A DNA stretch of 64,000 nucleotides from Streptomyces liliiviolaceus (GTDB lineage Bacteria > Actinomycetota > Actinomycetes > Streptomycetales > Streptomycetaceae). The translations under genes were made by a program, and so were the position numbers. The stretch spans positions 1,612,001 to 1,676,000 of the forward strand of contig NZ_JAGPYQ010000001.1 in assembly GCF_018070025.1 (NCBI RefSeq), given 5' to 3'. This document shows positions 33,917 through 42,714 of the stretch, piece by piece. The first letter of the stretch is position 1; the number at the start of each line of letters is the position of its first letter. The notes beneath the pieces were generated by a model, which saw only the letters and a program-made list of their open reading frames with translations, was not told the origin of the DNA and made no database searches.

Positions 33917-33948
33917 TCGATTGGCGTCAGAGGGGAGGGTGAGGTGCC

Positions 33949-34950
33949 GTGACCGTACTGCTGGCCGTCGGCCTCTCCCTCGTCTCCGCCGTCTGTTACG
34001 CCACCGCCGCCGTCGTCCAGGAACGGACCGCCGCCGGTACCGCGAGTCTGCGGTCCACGCTGGCCCGCCCGTCCTGGTGGGGATCCGTCGCCCTCAACGG
34101 CGGCGGGGCCCTGCTGCACGTGGTGGCCCTGCGGTACGGGCCGCTCACCCTCGTCCAGCCGCTCGGCGCGCTGAGTCTGGTGGTGGCGGTGCCGCTCGGG
34201 TCGCTGGTCACCCGCCGTCGGACCTCCCGCGCACAGTGGCGCGGGATGGCGCTCACCCTCGTCGGGCTCGTCGCGCTGCTCGCCGCCACCGCGTCGGGCG
34301 GTGCGCCGGTCGACACCCTGGGGACCGGTGAGGTGCTCCTGGTCGCGCTCGCCGCCGCCGTCGTGCTCGCGGCGCTCGTCCGTCTCGGCGGCTCGGGCCG
34401 CCGCGGGAGAGAGGGCGCCACCCCGGGCGGCGGTCTCGCCCTCGCGGCGGCCTCGGGCATCGCCTCCGGGGTCGGTTCCACGCTCGCGCAGAAGCTCGCC
34501 GTCGGGTCCGCGCCGAGCTGGAGCCTCGCCGCGGTGGCCGTCCTGACCGTGGGGTTCGCCACCGCGGGGGTGCTGCTCTCGCAGAAGGCGTACCGCAGTG
34601 GTCTCGGCGGACCGCTCGCCGTGCTCACCCTGGTCAACCCCGTCGCCGCGTCCGCCATCGGCATCACCCTGCTCGGCGAGGGCGTGCAGTACGGGGGGTT
34701 CGGCGGGCTCGGGGGCCTGCTGGCCCTCGTCGGCGCCGCCGCGGCCGCCCGCGGAGTCGTCCTGCTCAGCCGGCCTCAGGCACGTTCCGGGACCGAAACG
34801 GGGCAGGAGGTCTTTGCCCAGGATGCTCAGGGCGCCCGGGAGGTCCAGGTTGCCCGGGAGATCCAGGGCGTTCAGGCGGCAGGGGCCGAAGGTGTCGGCA
34901 AACTGACCGGCATTGTCAATCTCACCGGCATGAGCCGGGCCGCTCTCTGA
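33949..34950 (+). CDS. DMT/EamA-like membrane protein
   Basis: 333 residues, GTG start after GAGGGGAGGGTGAGG. About nine or ten hydrophobic helices fill residues 1-290 (VLLAVGLSLVSAVCYATAAV, LVQPLGALSLVVAVPLGSLV, LVNPVAASAIGITLLGEGVQ), the pattern of DMT-superfamily transporters. The hydrophilic tail (about 290-333) has a degenerate GAREVQVAREIQGVQ repeat. The substrate is unknown. It probably forms a unit with the acetyltransferase gene 19 bp downstream. Confidence 0.85.
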   Translation: MTVLLAVGLSLVSAVCYATAAVVQERTAAGTASLRSTLARPSWWGSVALNGGGALLHVVALRYGPLTLVQPLGALSLVVAVPLGSLVTRRRTSRAQWRGMALTLVGLVALLAATASGGAPVDTLGTGEVLLVALAAAVVLAALVRLGGSGRRGREGATPGGGLALAAASGIASGVGSTLAQKLAVGSAPSWSLAAVAVLTVGFATAGVLLSQKAYRSGLGGPLAVLTLVNPVAASAIGITLLGEGVQYGGFGGLGGLLALVGAAAAARGVVLLSRPQARSGTETGQEVFAQDAQGAREVQVAREIQGVQAAGAEGVGKLTGIVNLTGMSRAAL

Positions 34951-34969
34951 AAGGTAGTGAACGTAGAAA

Positions 34970-35614
34970 ATGACCATGACCACGCTTGAGATCCCCGTAC
35001 GGGCCGCCGTGCGCGCCGCCGGACTCGTGGACGTACCCGCCGTGGTGCGGTTGATCACGCAGAGCTCCGCCGGGCACTCGGAGCAGGCTCAGCGCGCCAT
35101 GCGGCTCGTGCTGGCCCATCACGCCCTGGAGAAGGGGCAGGTGTGGGTGGCCGAACGGGACGACGACGGCACACTGCTGGCGGCCGCCATCTGGCTGCCG
35201 CCCGGAACCGGCACCGATCCTCCCGGCCCGCAGCTCAGGAGCGTGCTCTCCCGTGAACTGCCCACCGGTCGTCCGGCCGCCGAGCCCGCCTTCCGCCTGC
35301 CGCAGCACCCGATCCTGTCGACCGTGCTGACGGCGGCCGGGCCCGACCGGTCGACGCCGTACTGGACGCTGGTCGCCGTCTGCGCCCCGGACGAGACGGA
35401 GGCCTGGGACCGTACGGTGGTCGACGGGCTGCTGGCTCCGGGGCTGCGGGCCGTCGACGAGCAGGGCGCCACCGCCGTCGCGGTCACGATGTCCGCCCGG
35501 CACGGGGATCAGCTGCGGCATCTCGGGTTCCGCGGGCCGCGGCGGGCGCGCGTCGCGTCCGACGCGAGCGTGTGGCTCACCACCCGGTACGCCGTGGTGG
35601 AAGCCGCCGCCTGA
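34970..35614 (+). CDS. GNAT-type N-acetyltransferase
   Basis: 214 residues, ATG 34970 (or 34976). The fold pattern is an N-terminal strand-helix (VRAAGLVDVPAVVRLITQSS), a central VWVAERDDDGTLLAAAIWLP, TPYWTLVAVCAPDETEAWDR, then GLRAVDEQGATAVAVTMSAR and a late HLGFRGPRRARV. The acetyl-CoA loop is not strongly conserved. The acceptor substrate is unknown; Streptomyces has many such enzymes. It is downstream of the transporter-like gene. Confidence 0.75.
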   Translation: MTMTTLEIPVRAAVRAAGLVDVPAVVRLITQSSAGHSEQAQRAMRLVLAHHALEKGQVWVAERDDDGTLLAAAIWLPPGTGTDPPGPQLRSVLSRELPTGRPAAEPAFRLPQHPILSTVLTAAGPDRSTPYWTLVAVCAPDETEAWDRTVVDGLLAPGLRAVDEQGATAVAVTMSARHGDQLRHLGFRGPRRARVASDASVWLTTRYAVVEAAA

Positions 35615-35644
35615 GCGCCTCCCTGATCACAGCCACCGGCGCGG

Positions 35645-36787
35645 CTACTGGCAGACCACCCGGATCCGCTGGACCTCGTTGTTGGCGAAGCCGCCCCGGT
35701 TCCATGGCGGGGTGAGGGGCTGGGCCGTGCCCTCGGCGTCCGTGGCGCGGGCCGTCAGGACATGGCGGCCGGGGGTCGCCGTCCAGGGCGTGTGCCAGTG
35801 GCGCCAGGCCCACGGACCGCCGTCCGCGGCGGTGAGTTCGGCGGCCTGCCAGGACGCGCCGTCGTCCGCGCTGACCTCGACCTTCGTGACCGGCGCACGG
35901 CCCGACCAGGCGCGCCCCTCCAACCGCACGGGACCGGGGCGTACGACCCGGGTGCGGGACATGAAGTCGGGGAAGCCGGGCGGGATCATCAGCGCGCGCG
36001 GGGCGATACGGGTCACCGGTTCGCCGGGCTCGCCGGCGGACTGGCGGAAGCGGTACGCCACCGCTTGCTGGAAGCCGGTGAAGGGCGTGTCGGTCAGCTC
36101 GATGTCGGTCAGCCACTTCACATGGGCCATGCCGTACCAGCCGGGGACGATCAGCCGCACCGGGTAGCCGTGCTGCGGTGGCAGCGGGGCGCCGTTCATC
36201 TCGTACGCCACCAGCACCTCGGGGTCGGCGGCGGTGGCGTCCTGGACCGTCAGACTGCGGCCGTAGTCCTGCTCGACGCCGCGTTCCACCCCGTGGTCGG
36301 CGCCCGTGAAGACCGCCTCGACGGCGTCCGGCTCCACTCCGGCCTCGGCGAGCAGCGTCCGCAGGGGTACGCCCGTCCAGTCCGCCGTGCCGACCGCCTC
36401 GACCAGCCAGGGCTGGCTCACGGGTCGGGGGGCGAGCCGGGCCCTGCCGTTGCCCGCGCACTCCATCGTCACGCGGTGGGTGACCGGCGGAAGGGCGCGC
36501 AGGGCGGCGAGGTCCAGGGTCAGGGGCGTACGGACGCGGCCGTGGACCGTGAGGGTCCAGGTGGCGGCGTCGGCGGCCGGTATGTCGTAGTGGACGAGGA
36601 TGTAGTGCAGTCCGGGCGGGGTCACGTCGTAGCGCAGGGCCTCCAGGGGGAGGCCGTGGTTGCGGGCCGCGAGGGCGAGTTCCTCGTGGCTGATGCCCTC
36701 GTCGGGGGCGGCCACGCGGCCGGGTGCGCTGACCTCTGAAACAACGGTGCGTTCCTGTGTGGCGTCCATGGCGTCCATGGTTTCCAT
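35645..36787 (-). CDS. Sulfite-oxidase-family molybdoenzyme
   Basis: 380 residues from ATG 36787 with GGGAG before it; a frame start at 36841 adds 18 residues without support. The molybdopterin domain has the cofactor-ligating Cys in RVTMECAGNGRARLAPRP, and PPQHGYPVRLIVPGWYGMAHVK typical of the family. The C-terminal Mo-co dimerisation domain contains LEGRAWSGRAPVTKVEVSAD and ends GGFANNEVQRIRVVCQ. No Tat or Sec signal is visible, so it may be cytoplasmic. The exact oxidised substrate is unknown. Confidence 0.9.
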   Translation of the reverse strand: METMDAMDATQERTVVSEVSAPGRVAAPDEGISHEELALAARNHGLPLEALRYDVTPPGLHYILVHYDIPAADAATWTLTVHGRVRTPLTLDLAALRALPPVTHRVTMECAGNGRARLAPRPVSQPWLVEAVGTADWTGVPLRTLLAEAGVEPDAVEAVFTGADHGVERGVEQDYGRSLTVQDATAADPEVLVAYEMNGAPLPPQHGYPVRLIVPGWYGMAHVKWLTDIELTDTPFTGFQQAVAYRFRQSAGEPGEPVTRIAPRALMIPPGFPDFMSRTRVVRPGPVRLEGRAWSGRAPVTKVEVSADDGASWQAAELTAADGGPWAWRHWHTPWTATPGRHVLTARATDAEGTAQPLTPPWNRGGFANNEVQRIRVVCQ

Positions 36788-36910
36788 GGTGCTCCCGCCG
36801 GACGGGCCGGGCACCCGTACGTGCCGCCCGGGGCCGGACATGCCGGGAGGCCGGACCGCGAGCGGCCGGCCTCCCGTACGCAGGGCGTACGCAGGACAGG
36901 TGCGGGGCTG

Positions 36911-37885
36911 CTAGAACGTCCCCAGCTTGATGATCGACAGCAGGGCGATCAGCTGGATCGCCGACGCTCCGAGGGCCTTGGGCCACGGCAGGTCGTGCGA
37001 CTTGCCGACCATCAGCGTGAACAGCGCGCCGGCCGCCACCCAGGTCGCCCAGCCCAGGATGCGGACGAAGGGCGCGTCGCCGCTCGCGAACATCGCGACG
37101 ACCAGGCGCGGCGCGTCCGTGAGCGACATGATCAGCATGGAGAGGCCGACCGTGGGCTGCCAGGCGCCGTCGCCGCCGAGCTGGCGGGCCAGGGTGTGGG
37201 TGACCACGCCCAGGATGAACGCGCTGAGCACGATCGCGACCGCCGTCACCAGGACGATGGGGACCGCGTTCGACAGCGTGGCGTTTATGGCGTCCGCGCG
37301 GGCGCCGTCGAAGCCGAAGACGGCCAGCAGGCCGTAGAGGAACGTGACGATGAGGGCGGGGCCCCACATCGTGTAGTCGCGCATGTGCAGGAAGGTCTGG
37401 TTCGGGCGCATGATGACGCCGCTCAGCAGTTCCTTCCAGTGCAGGGGCGGGCCGACGGGCGCCGCGGGCGTGCTGCCCGCGCGGTAGGTGTCGCCCTGGT
37501 TGTAGGGGTCCTCGCCGACGGAGAACGCCGTCGTGTGGCCCGGCTGGTTGGCCGCGTACGGGTCGTGGCCCTGCGGCTGGTGACCGCGGGGCTGGTGGCC
37601 CTGGGGGTGACGGCCGCCCTGCGGGGAGTGGCCCGGGTCGCCGAAGTACTCCGGTTCGCCGTGTCCGTTCCCCTGGTGACCGTTGCCCTGCGGCCACTGC
37701 TGCGGGCCGTTGCCGCCGCCACCGCCGTACTGGGGCTGCTGATTGTGGGCCCCGGGCGCGGGGGGATAGCCGTACGACGGGCCGCCCTGGGGGGCCTGCT
37801 GTCCGTACGGCTGCTGCCGCTGTTGTTGCGGAGGCGCCTGCTGCGTGCGGTTGTCCCGGCCGCGTCCGATCCTGAATCCAGCCAC
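36911..37885 (-). CDS. Yip1-family membrane protein
   Basis: 324 residues from GTG 37885 (MAGFRIGRGRDNR); ATG 37966 is possible but has no ribosome site. The N-terminal half is Gly/Pro/Gln/His-rich and disordered, with PQGHQPRGHQPQGHDPY-type repeats. Residues about 150-320 hold five or six transmembrane helices of the Yip1 domain (SGVIMRPNQTFLHMRDY, WGPALIVTFLYGLLAVFGF, LMVGKSHDLPWPKALGASAI). The function in bacteria is not established. Confidence 0.85.
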   Translation of the reverse strand: MAGFRIGRGRDNRTQQAPPQQQRQQPYGQQAPQGGPSYGYPPAPGAHNQQPQYGGGGGNGPQQWPQGNGHQGNGHGEPEYFGDPGHSPQGGRHPQGHQPRGHQPQGHDPYAANQPGHTTAFSVGEDPYNQGDTYRAGSTPAAPVGPPLHWKELLSGVIMRPNQTFLHMRDYTMWGPALIVTFLYGLLAVFGFDGARADAINATLSNAVPIVLVTAVAIVLSAFILGVVTHTLARQLGGDGAWQPTVGLSMLIMSLTDAPRLVVAMFASGDAPFVRILGWATWVAAGALFTLMVGKSHDLPWPKALGASAIQLIALLSIIKLGTF

Positions 37886-37993
37886 GTAATCGAACGTACC
37901 TGGTCCCGCAGAGTCACGTGCCGGGCCCGGGGCATCGGACCCGGCTTTGCGGCCGACCTGTGACATCCCCTAGGGGGCCGGCCGGACGTTTCG

Positions 37994-39457
37994 TCAGAGG
38001 CTGCTCAGGGTTTTGCCGTAGGTGAGCGCGCTCGTCGGGGCGGGCAGGCCCAGCCGGGCGGGGGTCAGGGCGTAGGAGCCGTTCACGCTCGCGTGCGGGA
38101 ACGCCCACAGGCCACCGGAGTTGGCGTTCTCGCCGGGGGAACCGACGGCCAGGTCCTTCCTGCCGTCGTGATCGTAGTCGCCGGTCGCCACGGCCGCGCC
38201 GAAGGCGTCCCCCGCCTCCGCCGCGCCCGGCACGCGCGGGGTGCCCTGGTTGTACGCGACCGCGAGGCTTTCGCCGAACTCGTCGACCAGGCCGTTCTTC
38301 ATGCCGAACAGGACGGTGACCGCGCCCGCGTTCGCCCGGGTGCCGATCGCCTCGCCGGGGGCGCCCGCGACGAGGTCGTCGCGGCCGTCGCCGTTCAGGT
38401 CGGCCACGGCGAGGGCCGCGCCGAAGCGGTCGCCGGCCTCGGCGCGGCCCGTGATGCCGACCGTGTCCTGGTTCAGGGTCTGCTTGCGGAAGCCGAAGGA
38501 GCCGTCGGAGCCCGTGCCGTAGTGGATGTGGATACCGCCGCCGTACGCGTACTCCTCGGGGCCGCACGGGTCGTCGATGTTCTCGTCGGCGATCTCGCGG
38601 CACTCGCCGAGGGCCAGGTCGTCGTGGCCGTCGCCGTCGAAGTCGCCGGAGGCGAGGGCGGAGACGCCGGCGTTGTCGGTGTTCCACACGTTGGCCAGGG
38701 CCTGCTCGGCCTTCTCCCAGGCCCAGATCCGTACGTGGGACTGGGTGAACGGGTCGTTCGTCCAGTAGCCCACCGCCAGGTCCGCGGCACCGTCGCCGGT
38801 GAAGTCGCCGGTGGTCAGGATCGGGGCACGGCCGCCCATGGGGGCGCTGACCACGGTCGCGGCGAGGCCGTCGGCGGTGCGCAGGACCACCTTGTCCTTG
38901 CCGCCGACCACGATGTCCCTGCTGCCGTCGCCGGTCAGGTCTGCCGCGGCGACCGACTGCCCGTACGCGGCGGAGGCGGCGGGGCCGGTGGTGACGTTGG
39001 CGCCGGGGCCCGGGCCGCCCTTCGCGCCGCCCACGACGACGACCACGCCGGCGTCCGTGCCGCGACCGGTGATGTCCTCGCCGGGCGCGCCGGCGAGCAG
39101 TTCCGCGATGCCGTCGCCGTTGAGGTCCTCCAGGAGCACGGAGGCGCCGAAGCGGTCGCCGGCCTCGGGGGTGCCGGGTACTTCGGGGGTGGACTGGGTG
39201 ATGCGGATGCTGCCGTGGGCGCCGATGCCCTTCTTGCCGCCCCACAGGACGTTGACGTACCCGGCTCTCGCCTTGCCCGCGACGGCGCCGTCCGGCACGC
39301 CGACGGCCAGGTCGGGGTAGCCGTCACCGTTGAAGTCACTGGTGGAGGGGGAGGGTTGGGGCACGGCTGCGGTTGCCGCGGGGGCGGCGAGGGCCAGGGC
39401 CGAGGTGGCCGCTGCGGCGACGGTGGCGGCGGTGACGGCGTACGTCCGTATGCGCAC
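37994..39457 (-). CDS. Secreted FG-GAP repeat protein
   Basis: 487 residues from GTG 39457, with GGAGG before it. A signal peptide (VRIRTYAVTAATVAAAATSA, cleavage near ATAAVPQP) is followed by seven or so FG-GAP beta-propeller blades, each with a calcium-binding DxNGDGxxDL loop (SDFNGDGYPDLAVGVPDG, EDLNGDGIAELLAGAPGE, ADLNGDGRDDLVAGAPGE). The C-terminus ends ALTYGKTLSSL. It is an integrin-alpha-like exported propeller with no enzymatic motif. It is the first of three FG-GAP genes in a row. Confidence 0.9.
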   Translation of the reverse strand: MRIRTYAVTAATVAAAATSALALAAPAATAAVPQPSPSTSDFNGDGYPDLAVGVPDGAVAGKARAGYVNVLWGGKKGIGAHGSIRITQSTPEVPGTPEAGDRFGASVLLEDLNGDGIAELLAGAPGEDITGRGTDAGVVVVVGGAKGGPGPGANVTTGPAASAAYGQSVAAADLTGDGSRDIVVGGKDKVVLRTADGLAATVVSAPMGGRAPILTTGDFTGDGAADLAVGYWTNDPFTQSHVRIWAWEKAEQALANVWNTDNAGVSALASGDFDGDGHDDLALGECREIADENIDDPCGPEEYAYGGGIHIHYGTGSDGSFGFRKQTLNQDTVGITGRAEAGDRFGAALAVADLNGDGRDDLVAGAPGEAIGTRANAGAVTVLFGMKNGLVDEFGESLAVAYNQGTPRVPGAAEAGDAFGAAVATGDYDHDGRKDLAVGSPGENANSGGLWAFPHASVNGSYALTPARLGLPAPTSALTYGKTLSSL

Positions 39458-39827
39458 GGGGGCCTCCGGGGGGCGGGGTGGCTTCAAAGGGGTGGCCGGG
39501 TGGCCGGGACCGGGCGGGTCCGTTCGTTCACCTGTGTGACACCTGGAGTAGGGGTGGGGTTGTGCGGGCGTGATGGTGATCTGCGGGCCGGTGGGGGCTG
39601 GTCGCGCAGTTCCCCGCGCCCCTAAAGACAAAAGACTGCGCCGTTCCCCGCGCCCCTAGAGGCAAAAGGTTGCGCCGTTCCCCGTGCCCCTGGAAGTGAA
39701 GGGCTGAGCCGTTCCCCGCGGTTCTTTGGGGCGTGGGGGGCCGTCCGCGTCAGCTTCCTGGGGGCGCGGGGAACTGCGCGGCTCGCCCCCACCGGGCCGC
39801 ACCCTTCTGACCGGCCTGCGGAGCGCG
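39458..39827. repeat. Cluster of Streptomyces intergenic repeats
   Basis: The sequence GTTCCCCGCGCCCCT recurs, with small variations, at about 39607, 39644, 39679 and 39712, and inverted at about 39763 (GGGGGCGCGGGGAACTGCG). The same element is present at 62503-62530. Inverted pairs can form strong hairpins that end transcription between the two FG-GAP genes. No gene is present in the 370 bp. Confidence 0.8.
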
Positions 39828-41294
39828 TTACTTCAGGCGCAAGGGCACGCCCAGCTCGTTCGGGGTGAAGAGTTGGGTTTTCGTCGGGGTGAAGCCGTCG
39901 TCCGTGCCGCGCAGGACCAGGAACGCGCCCTTGCGCTGGTCGTAGAGCGGGGCGAAGACCACCGCGTCGGTGTGGTCGTCGCCGTTCACGTCGAGCAGTG
40001 GGGGCTGGTGGTCGAAGGCGTTCCAGTGGTGCGGGTTCGGGGTGCCGGGCAGGCCGGGGGTCTCGGTGTCGACGGTCTGTTCGCCGGCCGCCGACGGGAC
40101 GCCTCCGGGTCCGCCCGGCAGCAGTGTGACCTTGCCGTCGTGGCGCCGGAAGTCCGGGGTGTTGACGACGATGTCCGGTCGGCCGTCACCGTTCACGTCC
40201 CCGGTGGCCGGTGAACTGCCGTAGTCGATACGCCGTTTCGCGCCGCCCTCGCCCTCGATCACCGACTTCTCGCGTCCGCCGCCCAGGCCCGACCGGTCCC
40301 CGTACAGGATGGTGAGCGCGCCGCCCTCGGCCGGCATGTCGGCCGGGGCCGCCTTCAGTTGGGTGGGCAGCAGCAGGTCGTCGACGCCGTCGCCGTCCGC
40401 GTCGCCCGTGGCCGGGGTGCGGGGGCCGTCGAAGGTCTCCACGGCTTCGGTGATGGCCGGCTCGCGCGCCGGGTCGCGGACCAGGCCGGCTTCGTCCCCC
40501 TCGTAGTAGCCGACCGTGTGGAGATCGTCGGGCGCGCTCTCGTCCTCCTCCGCGTCGAACGCGTACGTGAACACCACCTCCGCCTTCCCGTCGGCGTCGA
40601 AGTCGCCGGTGGTGGCCGTGGTGGGTGTCGCGTATCCGTGCTGGCCCAGGTCGAGCGCGGCCTGGCGCTTCGGGGTGCCCTCGCGGTCGAAGGGGCCGTG
40701 GAGGAGCAGTCCGCCGGAGCCCGGTCCGGTCGCGGCGGGGTCGCCCGTGCCGCCCTGCCCGCCGTCGAGCAGGTCGGTCGAGCCGTCGCCGTCGAAGTCG
40801 GCCGCGGCGAGCGGCCGGAACCCCTCGGGCAGGGCGGTGAGTTCGGTGGCGGGGCCCAGGCCGCGGGGGCCGCCGAAGAAGGCGAGGGCCGTCAGGCGGG
40901 AGTCGCCTCTGCCGCGGCCGACGACCAGGTCGGTGTAACCGTCGCCGTCGAGGTCGGTGCGCAGGGGGGAAGTGAAGTACGCGAAGTCGGCGCCCGGTGA
41001 GGTCCGCTTCGCCGTGGCCGGGGCCAGGCCGTCGCGGGAGCCGTAGACCACCACCAGGGTCTCCTCGGAACGGGACTCGTCCTTCGACCGGGAAGTGAGG
41101 ACCGTCGTGAAGTCGTCGTAGCCGTCGCCGTTGAAGTCGCCGGGGCGGGGGTCCGTGGCGGGTTTTCCCGTGCTGGGCTTCGTGCGGGTGGGGGTGGCGG
41201 GGTCGTCGGGGGAACCGCCGGCGCAGCCCGTGAGCAGGCAGCAGCCGGCGGCGAGCAGTGCGACGGCGGCCCGCGAAGGGCCCGCGCGGCGCAT
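39828..41294 (-). CDS. FG-GAP repeat lipoprotein (second)
   Basis: 488 residues; ATG 41294 overlaps the stop of the preceding gene (ATGA). The lipoprotein signal MRRAGPSRAAVALLAAG ends in the lipobox LLTGC (Cys about residue 24), followed by a Pro/Thr linker. Several FG-GAP blades follow with DFNGDGYDDF, DLDGDGYTDLVVGR, DFDGDGSTDLLDGG, DVNGDGRPDIVVNT and DVNGDDHTDAVVF loops. It is probably anchored outside the membrane as a calcium-stabilised propeller. Co-translated with the next FG-GAP lipoprotein. Confidence 0.9.
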   Translation of the reverse strand: MRRAGPSRAAVALLAAGCCLLTGCAGGSPDDPATPTRTKPSTGKPATDPRPGDFNGDGYDDFTTVLTSRSKDESRSEETLVVVYGSRDGLAPATAKRTSPGADFAYFTSPLRTDLDGDGYTDLVVGRGRGDSRLTALAFFGGPRGLGPATELTALPEGFRPLAAADFDGDGSTDLLDGGQGGTGDPAATGPGSGGLLLHGPFDREGTPKRQAALDLGQHGYATPTTATTGDFDADGKAEVVFTYAFDAEEDESAPDDLHTVGYYEGDEAGLVRDPAREPAITEAVETFDGPRTPATGDADGDGVDDLLLPTQLKAAPADMPAEGGALTILYGDRSGLGGGREKSVIEGEGGAKRRIDYGSSPATGDVNGDGRPDIVVNTPDFRRHDGKVTLLPGGPGGVPSAAGEQTVDTETPGLPGTPNPHHWNAFDHQPPLLDVNGDDHTDAVVFAPLYDQRKGAFLVLRGTDDGFTPTKTQLFTPNELGVPLRLK

Positions 41295-42598
41295 CAGCTC
41301 TCCGCGCCGAGGAACTCCGACGTGGAGAAGGTGAGCGCGGGCTTGCGTGCGATCAGGGTCTTCTTCGCGCCCGGGTACACGGCGATCGTGTCCTCGGTGT
41401 CCCCGCGGTAGGTGCGCACCACCAGGTCGGCCCGCTCGTCGCCGTCGAAGTCGGCCACCGTCAGGACCCGGGTGGTGCCCCCGGCGGGCGGCTGCACGGT
41501 CACCATGCCGGACGTGGACAGGCCGCCCGCGCGGCCCTTGATGATCCTCAACTGCGAGCCGCTGGAGACCAGTTCGCTCACCCCGTCGCCGTCGAAGTCC
41601 CCGGCGTCCAGGACCGTACCGGCGACGGCGAGTTCGGCGCGCAGGGTGCCCGGGACCTCGTACCGCAGGGCCGTGGCGCGCAGTGTGCCGATCGCCGCGT
41701 CGAGTCCCTTGCCCTTGCCGAACTGGCCGAAGGCGACGTCGACGCCCTTCGGGAGGGCGACCGCGGTGCCGGTGGGGCCCGTCGGTCCGCCCAGGACGAG
41801 CGAGGAGTCGGAGGTGCCGGACCCCTCGGCCGTACGCACCAGCAGGTCGTCGTAGCCGTCGCCGTCGACGTCCACGGCGGGCGGCGCAGGGGCGTTGCCG
41901 GGGGAGTCGAGCGGCGCGCCGGCCGCCTTCGGGGCTCCCTTGCGGGTGAAGGGGCCGCGCAGATAGCTGAGGCGGCCGTCGGAGGCGTGCACGACGAGGT
42001 CGGCCGCCCCGTCGCCGTTGAAGTCGCCGCACACCGGCTGGTCCGGCCAGTCGTTGCCGAAACGTGCCTGCGCGGGGATCGCCAGCTTCACGGCCTTGCC
42101 GGACAGGCCCCGGGCCGAGCCGAAGAGGATCTGCAGCGGTACCGGCGGCTGCCCCTGGCCGTCGTACGGCGGGTCGGTCGACACGACGAGGTCGGTGAAG
42201 CCGTCCTTGTCCAGGTCGCAGCTCGCCTCCGCGTCGAAGACGGCGGGCGACTGGCCCTTGGTGGTGGCCGCGTGCTGCGCGGGGCTCAGCAACTGCCGTG
42301 CCCCGGGGGCGAGTCCGTCGGCCGAGCCGTACACGATCCCGATGCCGGCGTCGTCCCCGTGCGTGTCACGCTTCACGAGATCGTTGAGTACGAGGTCGCG
42401 GTGGCCGTCGCCGTTGAAGTCGCTGTCGACCTTGCTGCCCCTGCCCACCGGTACGGGGATGCGGGCGGGGGCCTTGGCGACCGTGAGGGGGTCGCGGTCG
42501 GCGGCGCCGGCCTTGTCGCCCTCCGGCCCGCCGCAGCCCGCGAGCAGCAGGGCGCAGCCCGCCACGGCGCCCACCGCACGTATTCCGTTCTTCCCCAT
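41294..42598 (-). CDS. FG-GAP repeat lipoprotein (first in operon)
   Basis: 434 residues from ATG 42598, which places a lipoprotein signal (MGKNGIRAVGAVAGCALLLA, lipobox LLAGC) at the N-terminus; an ATG at 42664 would bury it. Calcium loops SDFNGDGHRDLVL, CDLDKDGFTDLVV, GDFNGDGAADLVV, DVDGDGYDDLLV, GDFDGDGVSELV and ADFDGDERADLVV mark FG-GAP blades. Translationally coupled to the following paralogue, so the two may form a pair on the cell surface. Confidence 0.9.
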   Translation of the reverse strand: MGKNGIRAVGAVAGCALLLAGCGGPEGDKAGAADRDPLTVAKAPARIPVPVGRGSKVDSDFNGDGHRDLVLNDLVKRDTHGDDAGIGIVYGSADGLAPGARQLLSPAQHAATTKGQSPAVFDAEASCDLDKDGFTDLVVSTDPPYDGQGQPPVPLQILFGSARGLSGKAVKLAIPAQARFGNDWPDQPVCGDFNGDGAADLVVHASDGRLSYLRGPFTRKGAPKAAGAPLDSPGNAPAPPAVDVDGDGYDDLLVRTAEGSGTSDSSLVLGGPTGPTGTAVALPKGVDVAFGQFGKGKGLDAAIGTLRATALRYEVPGTLRAELAVAGTVLDAGDFDGDGVSELVSSGSQLRIIKGRAGGLSTSGMVTVQPPAGGTTRVLTVADFDGDERADLVVRTYRGDTEDTIAVYPGAKKTLIARKPALTFSTSEFLGAES

Positions 42599-42714
42599 GG
42601 CCACGTCAACCCCGACCGCATCGTGAGACAACAACCTGCACATGATGCGGTCGGGGCGGGTCATAAGTCATCAGGGATGGCCGTTTTCAGCCCTTGTCGG
42701 CACCGTGGCGCTCA

